DNA from: Bacteroidota bacterium
Lineage (GTDB): Bacteria > Bacteroidota > Bacteroidia > AKYH767-A > OLB10
Direction: 5' to 3'
Assembly (NCBI GenBank): GCA_023251535.1
Contig: JAHEYP010000008.1
Coordinates: 1 to 64,000, forward strand
DNA length: 64,000 nt
Within the stretch, counting starts at the first letter, position 1. The number at the start of each line of letters is the position of its first letter. Both the position numbers and the translations under genes were made by a program. The notes under the pieces are model-generated. The model had not been told where the DNA came from. It made no database searches and saw nothing but the letters and a program-made list of their open reading frames with translations. Of this stretch, positions 45,967 to 54,144 are shown in pieces.

Positions 45967-46711
45967 ATCATTATTAAAGATTTTTTCTTCAGAGAAAGAA
46001 AACGAGTATTTAGAAACCGACTTTTCATCGATCGGAACCGATATGCATTCGCATCTCATTCCAGGAATCGACGATGGCGCTAAAACAATTGAAGATAGCA
46101 TTGAGCTAATCCGTTTCCTCCACTCCATGGGATATAGTAAGTTGATTACTACACCTCACATCATGAGTGATTACTTCAGAAATACTCCAGAAACTATTTT
46201 AGGAGGATTAGCTGACGTTCAAAAAGCAATTGCCGAACAAAATATTCCTGTTACTATTTCTGCTGCTGCCGAATATTATATCGACGACGGCTTTATCAGA
46301 AAGTTAGAAGAAGAAAAACTGCTAACCTTTGGCGATAATTATTTGCTGATGGAGGTTTCTTATATCAATCCTCCCGATAATGTACGCGAAGTTTTTTTCC
46401 GTGCTCAAGTTCTTGGATACAAACCTATCCTCGCTCACCCTGAGAGATATCCGTTTTGGTATCGCAATCTCGATGAATACCAACGCTTCCACGATATGGG
46501 AGTTATTCTTCAACTTAACCTTAATTCGCTAAGCGGATACTATGGTGCTGAAGCAAAAAAAGTGGGAGAGAAATTAATCGACTTGAATATTATTGGAGCC
46601 CTTGGCACCGATATGCATCACATGAAGCATGCTATGGCATTGCAAAAGTGCATCAAAGAGAAATACCTGCATAAGGTTTTTGAAATGCCGTTGATTAACC
46701 GTTATCTGTAG
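45959..46711 (+). CDS. CpsB/YwqE-like tyrosine-protein phosphatase (PHP domain)
   Basis: A 250-residue manganese-dependent PHP phosphatase. Motifs are DMHSHLIPGIDDGAK (His30, His32, Asp38), TTPHIMSDYF, AAAEYYIDDGF, LAHPERY and GTDMHH near the end. The family dephosphorylates the BY-kinase that controls capsule or exopolysaccharide export. The gene overlaps the epimerase by 8 bases, tying it to sugar synthesis, but no BY-kinase or polysaccharide export gene is visible here. Confidence 0.88.
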   Translation: MLKSLLKIFSSEKENEYLETDFSSIGTDMHSHLIPGIDDGAKTIEDSIELIRFLHSMGYSKLITTPHIMSDYFRNTPETILGGLADVQKAIAEQNIPVTISAAAEYYIDDGFIRKLEEEKLLTFGDNYLLMEVSYINPPDNVREVFFRAQVLGYKPILAHPERYPFWYRNLDEYQRFHDMGVILQLNLNSLSGYYGAEAKKVGEKLIDLNIIGALGTDMHHMKHAMALQKCIKEKYLHKVFEMPLINRYL

Positions 46712-46715
46712 TTTT

Positions 46716-47210
46716 ATGTCGGACAACCACCTCGTTACTTTAGTAAAATATAATCAGTGGGCAAACGAAAGAATCTGCGGATTTATTAATGAAGCAGGAG
46801 AAAAAATAGCCGACACTGAACTAATAAGTAGCTTTCCAACAATTCGCAAGACGTTATTTCACTTGTGGGATGCACAAGTAATCTGGATGAAACGCTTGCG
46901 AGGAGAGTCCTCAAATACTTGGCCTAGCCATAATTTTACCGGAACACTTAATGAAGCAACTTCACTTTTGTTACAGAATTCACAGGATTATGTGCTTTAT
47001 GCTGAAGGAGTGAAAGTTGATCAATTTCAAAATGATGTTGAGTTTAAATCGCTCGACGGAACGGCTTATCATAATACTGTTGAGGAGATTATCATGCATG
47101 TAATGAATCATAGCACCTTTCACAGAGGACAGCTAATCACCATGCTTCGTTCTGCAGGCTTTACGGCAGTTGGTTCTACCGACTTAATCAGGTATTTTAG
47201 ATCAAAATAA
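46716..47210 (+). CDS. DinB-family metal-binding protein
   Basis: A 164-residue four-helix bundle of the DinB/YfiT type. Ligand pattern LFHLWDAQVIWM in the second helix and HVMNHSTFHRGQL in the last, with the classic H-x3-H. Members include thiol transferases and damage-linked proteins; no substrate is predictable. It starts 4 bases after the phosphatase gene but is functionally unrelated by family. Confidence 0.82.
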   Translation: MSDNHLVTLVKYNQWANERICGFINEAGEKIADTELISSFPTIRKTLFHLWDAQVIWMKRLRGESSNTWPSHNFTGTLNEATSLLLQNSQDYVLYAEGVKVDQFQNDVEFKSLDGTAYHNTVEEIIMHVMNHSTFHRGQLITMLRSAGFTAVGSTDLIRYFRSK

Positions 47211-47258
47211 TCCAATTTTTTCTTCCAACATTTAATCACATTCTTCGTATACTTGTGG

Positions 47259-49064
47259 ATGAAGAAGTTATTATTCGGGATAGTGGCAATAGTCATTATT
47301 TGTCTCCTGAGCTTTTATGTGTGGAGTTCATTTAAAGAACGTGAAGGCATCTATACCGGCATTGGTAGTGTGATTAAAAAAACACCTGGATTAGATACAA
47401 CTAGTTTTTCAATTAATGTTTCCGGCTTAAAACAAGATACATTAGACTCAAATTTCGGATTGACAGAAGTAATTGTAAATCTAAAACATCAGAATTTCTA
47501 TAACATCGACATGTACCTCGAAGCACCGGATGGTGAGCGAGTTGAATTGAATTGCCAGAATGGCGATTTTGATGCTGTAACTAAAAAGTTGATTTTCAAA
47601 GACGATGCTAAGCGTTCTATATTCACAGAAAAATCACCTTATCAAGGAGAATATAAACCCTATGGTTTTTTAGCGTGGTTTAATAATCATTGCAACGCCA
47701 CAGGAAAATGGAGATTGAAAATTGTTGATACAAATAAAGCCAAAGGACGTGGAGTTCTTGTTTATTGGCAATTAAAATTTGGCAATAACCCTCCTGCTCC
47801 AAAAGCTATCGAGTCCTCAAATTTACCTCTGGTAGTTATTAATTGCCCTGTAATTAGCCCGAAGAAAGTGCATGATGCAAAAGCGATATTGAAAGTTGTC
47901 TATAACGAAAAGGGACAAGAAAATTTTCTTCGCGACACGTCATCAGCATTAGCAATTCCTATCGAATTAAAAATGCGCGGGAATAGTTCTACTAAACTTC
48001 CACGCAAAAGCTATTCAATTAAACTTAAAGGGAAAAAATCGAAAACAAAGGATGTATCAATTGCAGGAATAGAACCTACAGCTGAATGGATTTTAGGATC
48101 TAACTTAATGGATAGATCACTCATAAGAAATCCGTTAACCTATACTTTATTTAAAAGTATCGGAGGGAATTCGATCGAAAGCAAACTGTGCGAAGTAATA
48201 TGGAATAATCAATATATGGGTGTTTATTTACTCAGTGAAAAACCTGATTATTCTATAGTTCAAAAGGTGTTTAACAAAGAGAAAATAAATACCGGTGAAC
48301 AATATATTGTTTGTAAAGACAATCACGAAGACGGAGAAATTGGTTGGTATAGCCGACATAAAAACTATACTAAAGTTGGAAAGAAATCTTTCATCATTAT
48401 TAAATATCCCGACAAACAACGAGTAGCAAGAAAACTCATTCCTGTTATAGAAAAAGATTTCTCAAGATTTGATGATGCACTTGTAAGATCATTCGATGGT
48501 ACATCGGTAGACACTTCTTATCGTTCGTTAATCGATATGCAAAGTTTCATCAATTATATGCTAATTAATGAGCTTACAAAAAACAATGACGGTTATAAGC
48601 TCAGTTGTTTCATGTATAAACCAAAGAATGGAACGTTACATGCAGGCCCTGCCTGGGATTTCGATCGTGCATTAGGCAATTTAAATAGCGATGGCGCATC
48701 TAATGCCGACGGATGGAGATATTCATTCTTAGAAGATAGGGCAACCAACGGCAACCCAAAATGGTGGCCCGCGTTAATGGAAGATTCTTTGTTTGCACGA
48801 ACTTTTATCAATTCATGGAAGTCACAACGTAAAGGCGCAATCAGCGATGCAACAATAAACCATCAAATCGACAGTTTAGTAGTAATTACAAAACCTGCTG
48901 CTGCAAGAAATTTCAATTTATGGCCTGTTTTAGGGCTAAATAGCAGCGGATTTTACTATAGCCCCGACATTAAAACCTTCGGCGACGAAATCAATTTCCT
49001 TCGCAATTTCATTCTCAACAGAGCGCATTGGATCGATGCTCATATTAACGATTTATTAAAGTAA
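47259..49064 (+). CDS. P-domain/CotH kinase-fold fusion, membrane-anchored
   Basis: A 601-residue protein. The ATG at 47259 (MKKLLFGIVAIVIICLLSFYV) gives one membrane anchor or uncleaved signal; an in-frame TTG lies two codons earlier. Residues 45-190 match the proprotein-convertase P-domain (DMYLEAPDGERVEL, GKWRLKIVDTNKAKGRG). Residues 200-560 are a CotH fold: ELKMRGNSSTKLPRKSYSIKL, WILGSNLMDRSLIRNP, and the metal-site motif AGPAWDFDRALGN. CotH proteins are protein kinases of spore coats and surfaces, so this one may phosphorylate exported proteins. The upstream TATACTTG box ends 3 bases before the ATG. Confidence 0.82.
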   Translation: MKKLLFGIVAIVIICLLSFYVWSSFKEREGIYTGIGSVIKKTPGLDTTSFSINVSGLKQDTLDSNFGLTEVIVNLKHQNFYNIDMYLEAPDGERVELNCQNGDFDAVTKKLIFKDDAKRSIFTEKSPYQGEYKPYGFLAWFNNHCNATGKWRLKIVDTNKAKGRGVLVYWQLKFGNNPPAPKAIESSNLPLVVINCPVISPKKVHDAKAILKVVYNEKGQENFLRDTSSALAIPIELKMRGNSSTKLPRKSYSIKLKGKKSKTKDVSIAGIEPTAEWILGSNLMDRSLIRNPLTYTLFKSIGGNSIESKLCEVIWNNQYMGVYLLSEKPDYSIVQKVFNKEKINTGEQYIVCKDNHEDGEIGWYSRHKNYTKVGKKSFIIIKYPDKQRVARKLIPVIEKDFSRFDDALVRSFDGTSVDTSYRSLIDMQSFINYMLINELTKNNDGYKLSCFMYKPKNGTLHAGPAWDFDRALGNLNSDGASNADGWRYSFLEDRATNGNPKWWPALMEDSLFARTFINSWKSQRKGAISDATINHQIDSLVVITKPAAARNFNLWPVLGLNSSGFYYSPDIKTFGDEINFLRNFILNRAHWIDAHINDLLK

Positions 49065-49153
49065 TCAGACTGTAAGGTTTAGTATGTAATTTCTAAATAA
49101 CGCAACATTTTTACGTCGTTCTTTGTAAAAGAAAATCTCCAATACTCTCGACT

Positions 49154-49402
49154 ATGCAACAAAACGAAATCGAACAACATTTAAATGTAACTGCGAAGTT
49201 TGAATTAGTAAACGGGTCACTGAAATACGGAGTCATCAATAAGCAAATTGATGGTGAGAAAATCAGAACCGACTACTATTTCATCTCAATGCAGAATTTG
49301 AATAATTTTAAGAAAGCGATTAGCAATCACAATTACGAATTCTGCAAAATGTTGATGGAAAAAATCAACATCAAGTTCATCAAATCTGTACAACCGATTT
49401 AA
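49154..49402 (+). CDS. Small conserved-looking hypothetical protein
   Basis: An 82-residue protein (start MQQNEIEQHLNV, end FIKSVQPI) with mixed alpha/beta pattern and no signal or membrane segment. The stretch SLKYGVINKQIDGEKIR resembles a small two-strand domain. I do not recognise the family. It is convergent with trpS, with 14 bases between the stops and a small hairpin (TATCGT to ACGATA, 49404-49424) over the junction. Confidence 0.5.
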   Translation: MQQNEIEQHLNVTAKFELVNGSLKYGVINKQIDGEKIRTDYYFISMQNLNNFKKAISNHNYEFCKMLMEKINIKFIKSVQPI

Positions 49403-49416
49403 GCTATCGTGAATTT

Positions 49417-50412
49417 TTAACGATAACTGATCCCCATTATATCACGCACTTCTTTTACAGTAGTAGAAGAAGATGCGTGAGCCTTTTCCTTACCCATATC
49501 CATTATCTTATTCAGATATTTTTCATCAGCAGCTAAAGCTTCTATTTTCTCTCTTAGAGGAGCCACAAATTTCTCAATATCTTCCGCCAATTGCTTTTTC
49601 AAATCGCCATAACGAACAGTGCAATTATTATAGGCATCATCAAAAAACTGAACAGTTTCTTTTGCTGAAACAACATTCATCAAAGTAAATAAATTCTTTA
49701 TCGCTTCCGGCTTTTCGGAATTAGGTTCTGTTGGACCCGCATCTGAAACTGCGCGCATCACTTTTTTCTTCAAAACATCTGGTGAATCAGCCAAGAATAT
49801 GGCATTCCCTTCTGCTTCCGATTTTCCCATCTTACCACTTCCATCGAGGCCGGGAATTTTCACCAACTGCTCTCCGAAATTATATGCAACAGGCTCAGGA
49901 AAATAATCAACATTATACAAACGGTTAAAACGATTCCCGAATTGTCGAGTCATCTCTAAATGTTGCTCTTGATCTTTCCCAACAGGAACTTTCGTTGCTC
50001 TATGAATTAAAATATCAGCAGCCATCAATACAGGATAAGTTAAAAGTCCTGCATTCACATTATCAGGTTGCTTTTTTGCTTTTTCTTTGAATGTTGTTGC
50101 TCGCTCTAATTCTCCTTTGTAAGCATGCATATTCAACAACAAATACAATTCTGTTGTTTCAGGCAAATCGCTCTGAATGTAAATAGTTGATTTTTCGGGA
50201 TCAATTCCGCAGGCAAGGTATTCGGCCAAAACTTGACGAACATTTCTGCGTAACATCACAGGATCAGGATGCGTGGTAAGCGAATGATAATCGGCAATGA
50301 AGAAATAGCAATTCTGCTCTTCTTGCATGCGAATGAAATTCTTCACTGCTCCAAAATAATTACCCAGGTGGAGATTTCCTGTACTTCTGATTCCGCTTAC
50401 TACTGTTTCCAT
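49417..50412 (-). CDS. trpS: Tryptophanyl-tRNA synthetase
   Basis: A 331-residue class I synthetase. HIGH-like motif is HLGN (15-18) after STGN, and the KMSKS-like motif is GKMGKS (near residue 195). YHSLTTHPDP, VGKDQEQHLEMTRQ and PVLMAADILIH are family signatures. Length is normal for the bacterial form. A TATCTTCG box (50419-50426) ends 6 bases before its start. Confidence 0.96.
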   Translation of the reverse strand: METVVSGIRSTGNLHLGNYFGAVKNFIRMQEEQNCYFFIADYHSLTTHPDPVMLRRNVRQVLAEYLACGIDPEKSTIYIQSDLPETTELYLLLNMHAYKGELERATTFKEKAKKQPDNVNAGLLTYPVLMAADILIHRATKVPVGKDQEQHLEMTRQFGNRFNRLYNVDYFPEPVAYNFGEQLVKIPGLDGSGKMGKSEAEGNAIFLADSPDVLKKKVMRAVSDAGPTEPNSEKPEAIKNLFTLMNVVSAKETVQFFDDAYNNCTVRYGDLKKQLAEDIEKFVAPLREKIEALAADEKYLNKIMDMGKEKAHASSSTTVKEVRDIMGISYR

Positions 50413-50418
50413 AGGCTG

Positions 50419-50426
50419 CGAAGATA
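50419..50426 (-). promoter_or_regulatory. Near-consensus -7 box of trpS
   Basis: On the minus strand TATCTTCG, one mismatch to TAnnTTTG, lies 6 bases before the ATG. Very short leader implied. Confidence 0.35.
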
Positions 50427-50508
50427 ATAAAGCTTGCGGGAACAGTAAACTTCAGACAAACATCATTTTTACGCTATTTTTCTCCCAAACCAACAATTTT
50501 TAAATCAC

Positions 50509-50516
50509 TATCTTTG
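50509..50516 (+). promoter_or_regulatory. -7 promoter element directly before GTG start
   Basis: TATCTTTG matches TAnnTTTG exactly and ends 4 bases before the GTG of the acyltransferase gene. Implies an almost leaderless message. Confidence 0.5.
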
Positions 50517-50520
50517 ACCT

Positions 50521-51333
50521 GTGAAACAGTTGTCATTCATTGCAAGAAGAATTTGGTGTGGATGGTTTTTCCTTACGGGATTTCTATTTTTTCTTCCTCT
50601 CTATCCTATCTTTCTCATTCTGCTGAGCAGAGAAGCTTGGTTTCCCTATGCTTTCCGCTTAAAGAAAGTATGGGCGCATTGGATCATTTTCACTACAGGC
50701 ATCGTTTATAAAATCACTTACGAGGAAAAACCGGAGAAAGGCAAGGCTTATGTCATCTGCCCAAACCATAGCTCTTATCTCGATATCGTGCTCACCAATA
50801 TCGCTTTCCCCAATTATTTCCATTTTATGGGTAAAGCCGAGTTAAAAAATGTTCCGCTGTTCAATATTTTCTTCAGAAAGATGAATATTTCGGTTGATCG
50901 TAGCAGCCGTACCGATTCTTTGAAAGCTTTTAAACGTGCAAATAAAGATATTGCCAAGGGAATTGGCATCGCCATCTTCCCCGAAGCTACTATTCCGGCT
51001 ATTAGTCCTGAGTTGGGAGCCTTTAAAAGTGGGGCTTTCCGATTGGCTATCCAAAATCAGATCCCAGTTGTGCCAATAACCTTCCTCGATAACTGGAAAA
51101 TCTTCCCCGATAGTGGCAAAAACCGCTTTTTAGTTTGTCCCGGACTAGCCCGAATCATCGTTCATAAGCCAATTCCGACTGTAGGAATGACCGATGCCGA
51201 TGTTTCTGCCCTCAAACAACAGGTTTATAACATCATTGAAACCACTTTGATGAACAATAAAAGGATTGTAGGCGGATGCCGCTATTCGAAAAAGGTCTTG
51301 AAAGAAGAAATTAACGGGTCCGATCCAGTTTAA
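50521..51333 (+). CDS. plsC: 1-acyl-glycerol-3-phosphate acyltransferase (PlsC family)
   Basis: A 270-residue membrane-associated acyltransferase. GTG start at 50521 (MKQLSFIARRIW). Two N-terminal hydrophobic stretches, NHSSYLD with the HX4D motif (His83, Asp88), the FPEAT motif (near residue 158), and VPITFLDNWKIFP. It should acylate lysophosphatidate to phosphatidate in phospholipid synthesis; a related lyso-lipid acyltransferase is possible. Confidence 0.88.
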   Translation: MKQLSFIARRIWCGWFFLTGFLFFLPLYPIFLILLSREAWFPYAFRLKKVWAHWIIFTTGIVYKITYEEKPEKGKAYVICPNHSSYLDIVLTNIAFPNYFHFMGKAELKNVPLFNIFFRKMNISVDRSSRTDSLKAFKRANKDIAKGIGIAIFPEATIPAISPELGAFKSGAFRLAIQNQIPVVPITFLDNWKIFPDSGKNRFLVCPGLARIIVHKPIPTVGMTDADVSALKQQVYNIIETTLMNNKRIVGGCRYSKKVLKEEINGSDPV

Positions 51334-51358
51334 AACTCAATTTTTTTCTGAAAAACAT

Positions 51359-51390
51359 AAAAAAAGGTGTCCGTAAAGACACCTTTTTTT
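51359..51390. terminator. Bidirectional terminator
   Basis: AAAAAGGTGTC and GACACCTTTTT form an 11-base-pair stem around CGTAAA, flanked by A and T runs. It serves plsC (plus) and the bacilliredoxin gene (minus). Confidence 0.9.
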
Positions 51391-51412
51391 ATTCAAAATC
51401 TGTAAGATTTTC

Positions 51413-51847
51413 TTAAGAATTTACCGTTGTGCAGTGCTCTTCAAAAGCTGCTGTTAGGTTTTCAGCAATCATTTCTGCTGAGTGTCCTTCAATATGATGA
51501 CGCTCTACGAAATGAACTAACTGACCGTCTTTAAATAAGGCGATACAAGGCGAAGATGGAGGGTAAGGCAACGTGTATTTACGTGCTTGAGCTACCGCTT
51601 CAATATCTTGTCCTGCGAATACTGTAGTTAAGTGATCAGGCTTGATTTCGCTGTTCTGAATAGCCAGTTTCACTCCCGGACGAGCCGCTCCTGCAGCACA
51701 TCCGCAAACTGAATTCATCACTAACAACAAAGTCCCTTTACTATTAGGGATGGTTGCATCTACTTGCGCAGCGTCTTTTAGCTCTGTGAAACCTATACTG
51801 GTAAGTTCCTTGCGCATAGGTGCGCATAGTTGCTCCGGATATGGCAT
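51413..51847 (-). CDS. Bacilliredoxin (BrxA/BrxB family)
   Basis: A 144-residue thioredoxin-like protein. The start at 51847 (MPYPEQLCAPM) matches the family; the in-frame upstream start adds a non-family leader. The CGC active motif is at residues 48-50 (NSVCGCAAG), followed by PGVKLAI and the cis-Pro region YPPSSPCIALF. Members remove bacillithiol or related mixed disulfides, so this cell may use such a thiol. Confidence 0.88.
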   Translation of the reverse strand: MPYPEQLCAPMRKELTSIGFTELKDAAQVDATIPNSKGTLLLVMNSVCGCAAGAARPGVKLAIQNSEIKPDHLTTVFAGQDIEAVAQARKYTLPYPPSSPCIALFKDGQLVHFVERHHIEGHSAEMIAENLTAAFEEHCTTVNS

Positions 51848-51940
51848 AATAATGTGTTTTAAAATTTCTATGCAAAGGTAACGAGTCCTGACCGATTTAT
51901 GCAAAAAGGATTGTAATGATTATGTGATTTTTCTCCACAC

Positions 51941-51952
51941 CTGGGTGTAACC
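51941..51952. promoter_or_regulatory. Palindrome in divergent region
   Basis: ACACCTGGGTGT is a 12-base inverted repeat with a 2-base centre, between the bacilliredoxin gene (start 51847) and the PAS-like gene (start 51998). It could be an operator; no known regulator fits. Confidence 0.3.
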
Positions 51953-51997
51953 CGCTGTATCATTGCATCACAGCACGACAATAAAACAGGTAGTAAA

Positions 51998-52348
51998 ATG
52001 AAAACAAACAATTCATCAAATGACGATTTCCGCGATGCCTTCCCGGTTATTCGTATCGACTACAACAAGCGACTTCTAGATTCTAATTTAACAGCTTTAC
52101 CTCTGTTAGGCGACTGGAAGTGCCGTCAGGGCAGTAAAATACCTAGTGCCATCTGGAGTTCATATCCCGAATTGGAACAGGCTCTTAGTGATCAAAGTCC
52201 TTCAGGATGCAAGGTGAGCTTCGGCGAACTGCAAATATGGTTCGATGTGGTTCCATTCCCTGAGGCAGGATATATAGGTATGTACGGCTACCATATCGAA
52301 TCGATGGTACCGGAAAGCATGCCTCAAAAGCTTCGGATGACCGCATAG
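51998..52348 (+). CDS. Stand-alone PAS-like protein
   Basis: A 116-residue soluble protein. The pattern VIRIDYNKRLLDSN with ALPLLGDW and the later strands WFDVVPFPEAGYIGMYG resemble a PAS fold, but no output domain follows. It might bind a small ligand or partner. The closest regulator is the response regulator 270 bases downstream. It has its own terminator. Family not certain. Confidence 0.5.
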   Translation: MKTNNSSNDDFRDAFPVIRIDYNKRLLDSNLTALPLLGDWKCRQGSKIPSAIWSSYPELEQALSDQSPSGCKVSFGELQIWFDVVPFPEAGYIGMYGYHIESMVPESMPQKLRMTA

Positions 52349-52374
52349 CGGTTAGACTGTTGGTTGGTTTGAAG

Positions 52375-52412
52375 GGAACAACCCGGCTTGATGCCGGTTG
52401 TTCCTGTTTTTA
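52375..52412 (+). terminator. Rho-independent terminator after PAS-like gene
   Basis: GGAACAACCCGGC pairs with GCCGGTTGTTCC with one bulged C around TTGAT, followed by TGTTTTTA. The gene is thus monocistronic. Confidence 0.85.
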
Positions 52413-52620
52413 GCCTATCCATGATAACATTTATTTCTATGATTCGTATCACTTTTTAGAGGTGTTCTCTCTCGTAATTCTACATTTTCTGTAAGATCAT
52501 TGTAAGAACTTTTCGTTTTTTTAACAAACTCATGCAAATAGGTTTCGTTATAATCTCTGTCAACCCAAACAAAGAACCCGAAACCGCAGAAAAAACAACA
52601 GAGAAGAAAAATCCTTTATT

Positions 52621-53058
52621 ATGAGTCAGACGATGAGTAAGTCTGTTACCGGCTCGGCAAAGAATACTGCCAACGGAAGATACAGCAAAGTGATGTTGAT
52701 TGATGACAACTCCTTAGATAATTTCATTAACAAGAAATTATTGGAGTCGAATGGGTTCACTGACGAAACAGAAGCCTTTGAATCGGCCGAAAAAGCCCTT
52801 GAAAAACTTAAAGCGTCAGGTACGGATGAATTGCCGGATGTTATCTTCTTAGATATCATGATGCCGGGGATGGATGGGTTTCAATTTCTCGAAGCCTTCG
52901 AAAACCTTCCAACATGCACTCAGCAACACTGCAAAGTGATTATGTTGTCGACATCTGAGAGCTTTAAAGATCTCAATAAGGCTAACAAAAACAGGTTTGT
53001 TAAGAAATTCTTAAACAAGCCTTTGACACCGGAAACTATTAATGCAATCCACGTTTAA
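52621..53058 (+). CDS. Single-domain response regulator
   Basis: A 145-residue CheY-like receiver. Acid pair Asp28-Asp29 (LIDDNSLDNF), phosphorylation Asp78 (VIFLDIMMPGMDGF), Ser/Thr in IMLSTSES and Lys133 in LNKPLTP. The first 20 residues form a polar leader. No output domain. Such proteins relay phosphate or act on a partner; the histidine kinase is not nearby. Start could also be Met5. Confidence 0.9.
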   Translation: MSQTMSKSVTGSAKNTANGRYSKVMLIDDNSLDNFINKKLLESNGFTDETEAFESAEKALEKLKASGTDELPDVIFLDIMMPGMDGFQFLEAFENLPTCTQQHCKVIMLSTSESFKDLNKANKNRFVKKFLNKPLTPETINAIHV

Positions 53059-53060
53059 CA

Positions 53061-53093
53061 AAAAAGTCCCGCAAAATTGTGGGACTTTTTTTT
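53061..53093. terminator. Bidirectional terminator
   Basis: AAAAAGTCCCGCA pairs with TGTGGGACTTTTT with one wobble, around AAATT. Serves the response regulator and tadA, which converge here. Confidence 0.88.
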
Positions 53094-53532
53094 ATCTCTT
53101 CGCTTTAAAATAATCGACTATAATTTTACTGCATTCTTCTTCTAGCACGCCGGTAACGATTTCAGCAGTTGGATGTAACTTCACCCCTGCTTTGATAAAT
53201 CCTCTTTTTTCGTCGGTAGCTCCAATTACTACACGAGGAATTTGTGTCCAAAAGGCAGCTCCCGCACACATCACGCAAGGCTCCAAAGTCACGTACAAAG
53301 TGCAATCTTTCAAATACTTGCCTCCCAAATTATCGGCGGCAGCAGTAAATGCCATCATTTCGGCATGCGCTGTAACGTCGTTTAACCTTTCTACCAAATT
53401 ATGGGCTCTGGCAATCACTTTCCCTCCCGCAACTATTACCGCCCCAATAGGAACTTCATCAGCATCGAGTGCCTTCCCAGCTTCTACCAATGCCTGTTGC
53501 ATAAAATATTTATCGTCGAATAGTATTTCCAC
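53092..53532 (-). CDS. tadA: tRNA-specific adenosine deaminase (TadA)
   Basis: A 146-residue zinc deaminase. HAE at residues 56-58 (TAHAEMMAF), PCVMC at 85-89 (TLEPCVMCAGA). AFWTQIPRVVIGATDEKRG fits TadA. It converts the wobble adenosine of tRNA-Arg to inosine; a nucleoside or guanine deaminase is a less likely alternative. Confidence 0.9.
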   Translation of the reverse strand: MEILFDDKYFMQQALVEAGKALDADEVPIGAVIVAGGKVIARAHNLVERLNDVTAHAEMMAFTAAADNLGGKYLKDCTLYVTLEPCVMCAGAAFWTQIPRVVIGATDEKRGFIKAGVKLHPTAEIVTGVLEEECSKIIVDYFKAKR

Positions 53533-53610
53533 AATGCAAAACTAATGCAAATCGACAATTTTTAAAGAATGCAAAATATGTACCGATTTTATAGCTCTAC
53601 TAGTCGATTT

Positions 53611-53655
53611 TACCTTTGAATGAGCAATAAAAATAAATTCTTTGACTTACATTTG
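53611..53655 (+). promoter_or_regulatory. Two -7 promoter boxes before IPExxxDY gene
   Basis: TACCTTTG (53611-53618) and TACATTTG (53648-53655) both match TAnnTTTG. The second ends 7 bases before the ATG at 53663. One of them probably drives the gene; no clear -33 box. Confidence 0.4.
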
Positions 53656-53662
53656 TCCCTCC

Positions 53663-54100
53663 ATGGCAAAGAAACAAACGTATACACTCGATTATCAGGA
53701 AGACTACGATTTTATATTGCTTGGAATATTCTGCGCTTACCGCGATTATAGACTCTGCTTCGAAGTCGACAAAATCTTAGATCTTTCTCTTGAAAGATTA
53801 AAAGATGTTGAATTGAAAATGGAAAAGAAAGGTTCATCAGGACTGTTCCCCGTTTTCCTTTCAACGAATGTTGATGATGAGTATTATTTTATAATCGGCA
53901 ATAAAGGAAGTATCGGACATTTTATTCCCGAGCTTAAACAAATCGATTATTTTCTGAAAATCAGAAATTTTAGTCGCTATACAAAGCCAGATGAGCTCAT
54001 CAAAAAACTTAAAACAATTTCGATTGTTAGCAGTGTGATCGAGTTAAACCCAGATGAAATGAAGTCGGCTGAAAACTTCTTAATAGTTGAACCGGCATAA
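53663..54100 (+). CDS. IPExxxDY-family protein
   Basis: A 145-residue soluble protein of a Bacteroidota-specific family of unknown function. The signature IPELKQIDY is at residues 88-96. The start at 53663 (MAKKQTYTLDYQED) is chosen over an in-frame TTG seven codons earlier, which sits inside a -7 promoter box. It precedes pyruvate kinase by 44 bases, an arrangement that suggests co-transcription. Confidence 0.85.
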   Translation: MAKKQTYTLDYQEDYDFILLGIFCAYRDYRLCFEVDKILDLSLERLKDVELKMEKKGSSGLFPVFLSTNVDDEYYFIIGNKGSIGHFIPELKQIDYFLKIRNFSRYTKPDELIKKLKTISIVSSVIELNPDEMKSAENFLIVEPA

Positions 54101-54144
54101 TAATCCAATGCAGCTCCCAAACCACTATCGCTGCAAATGAAACT

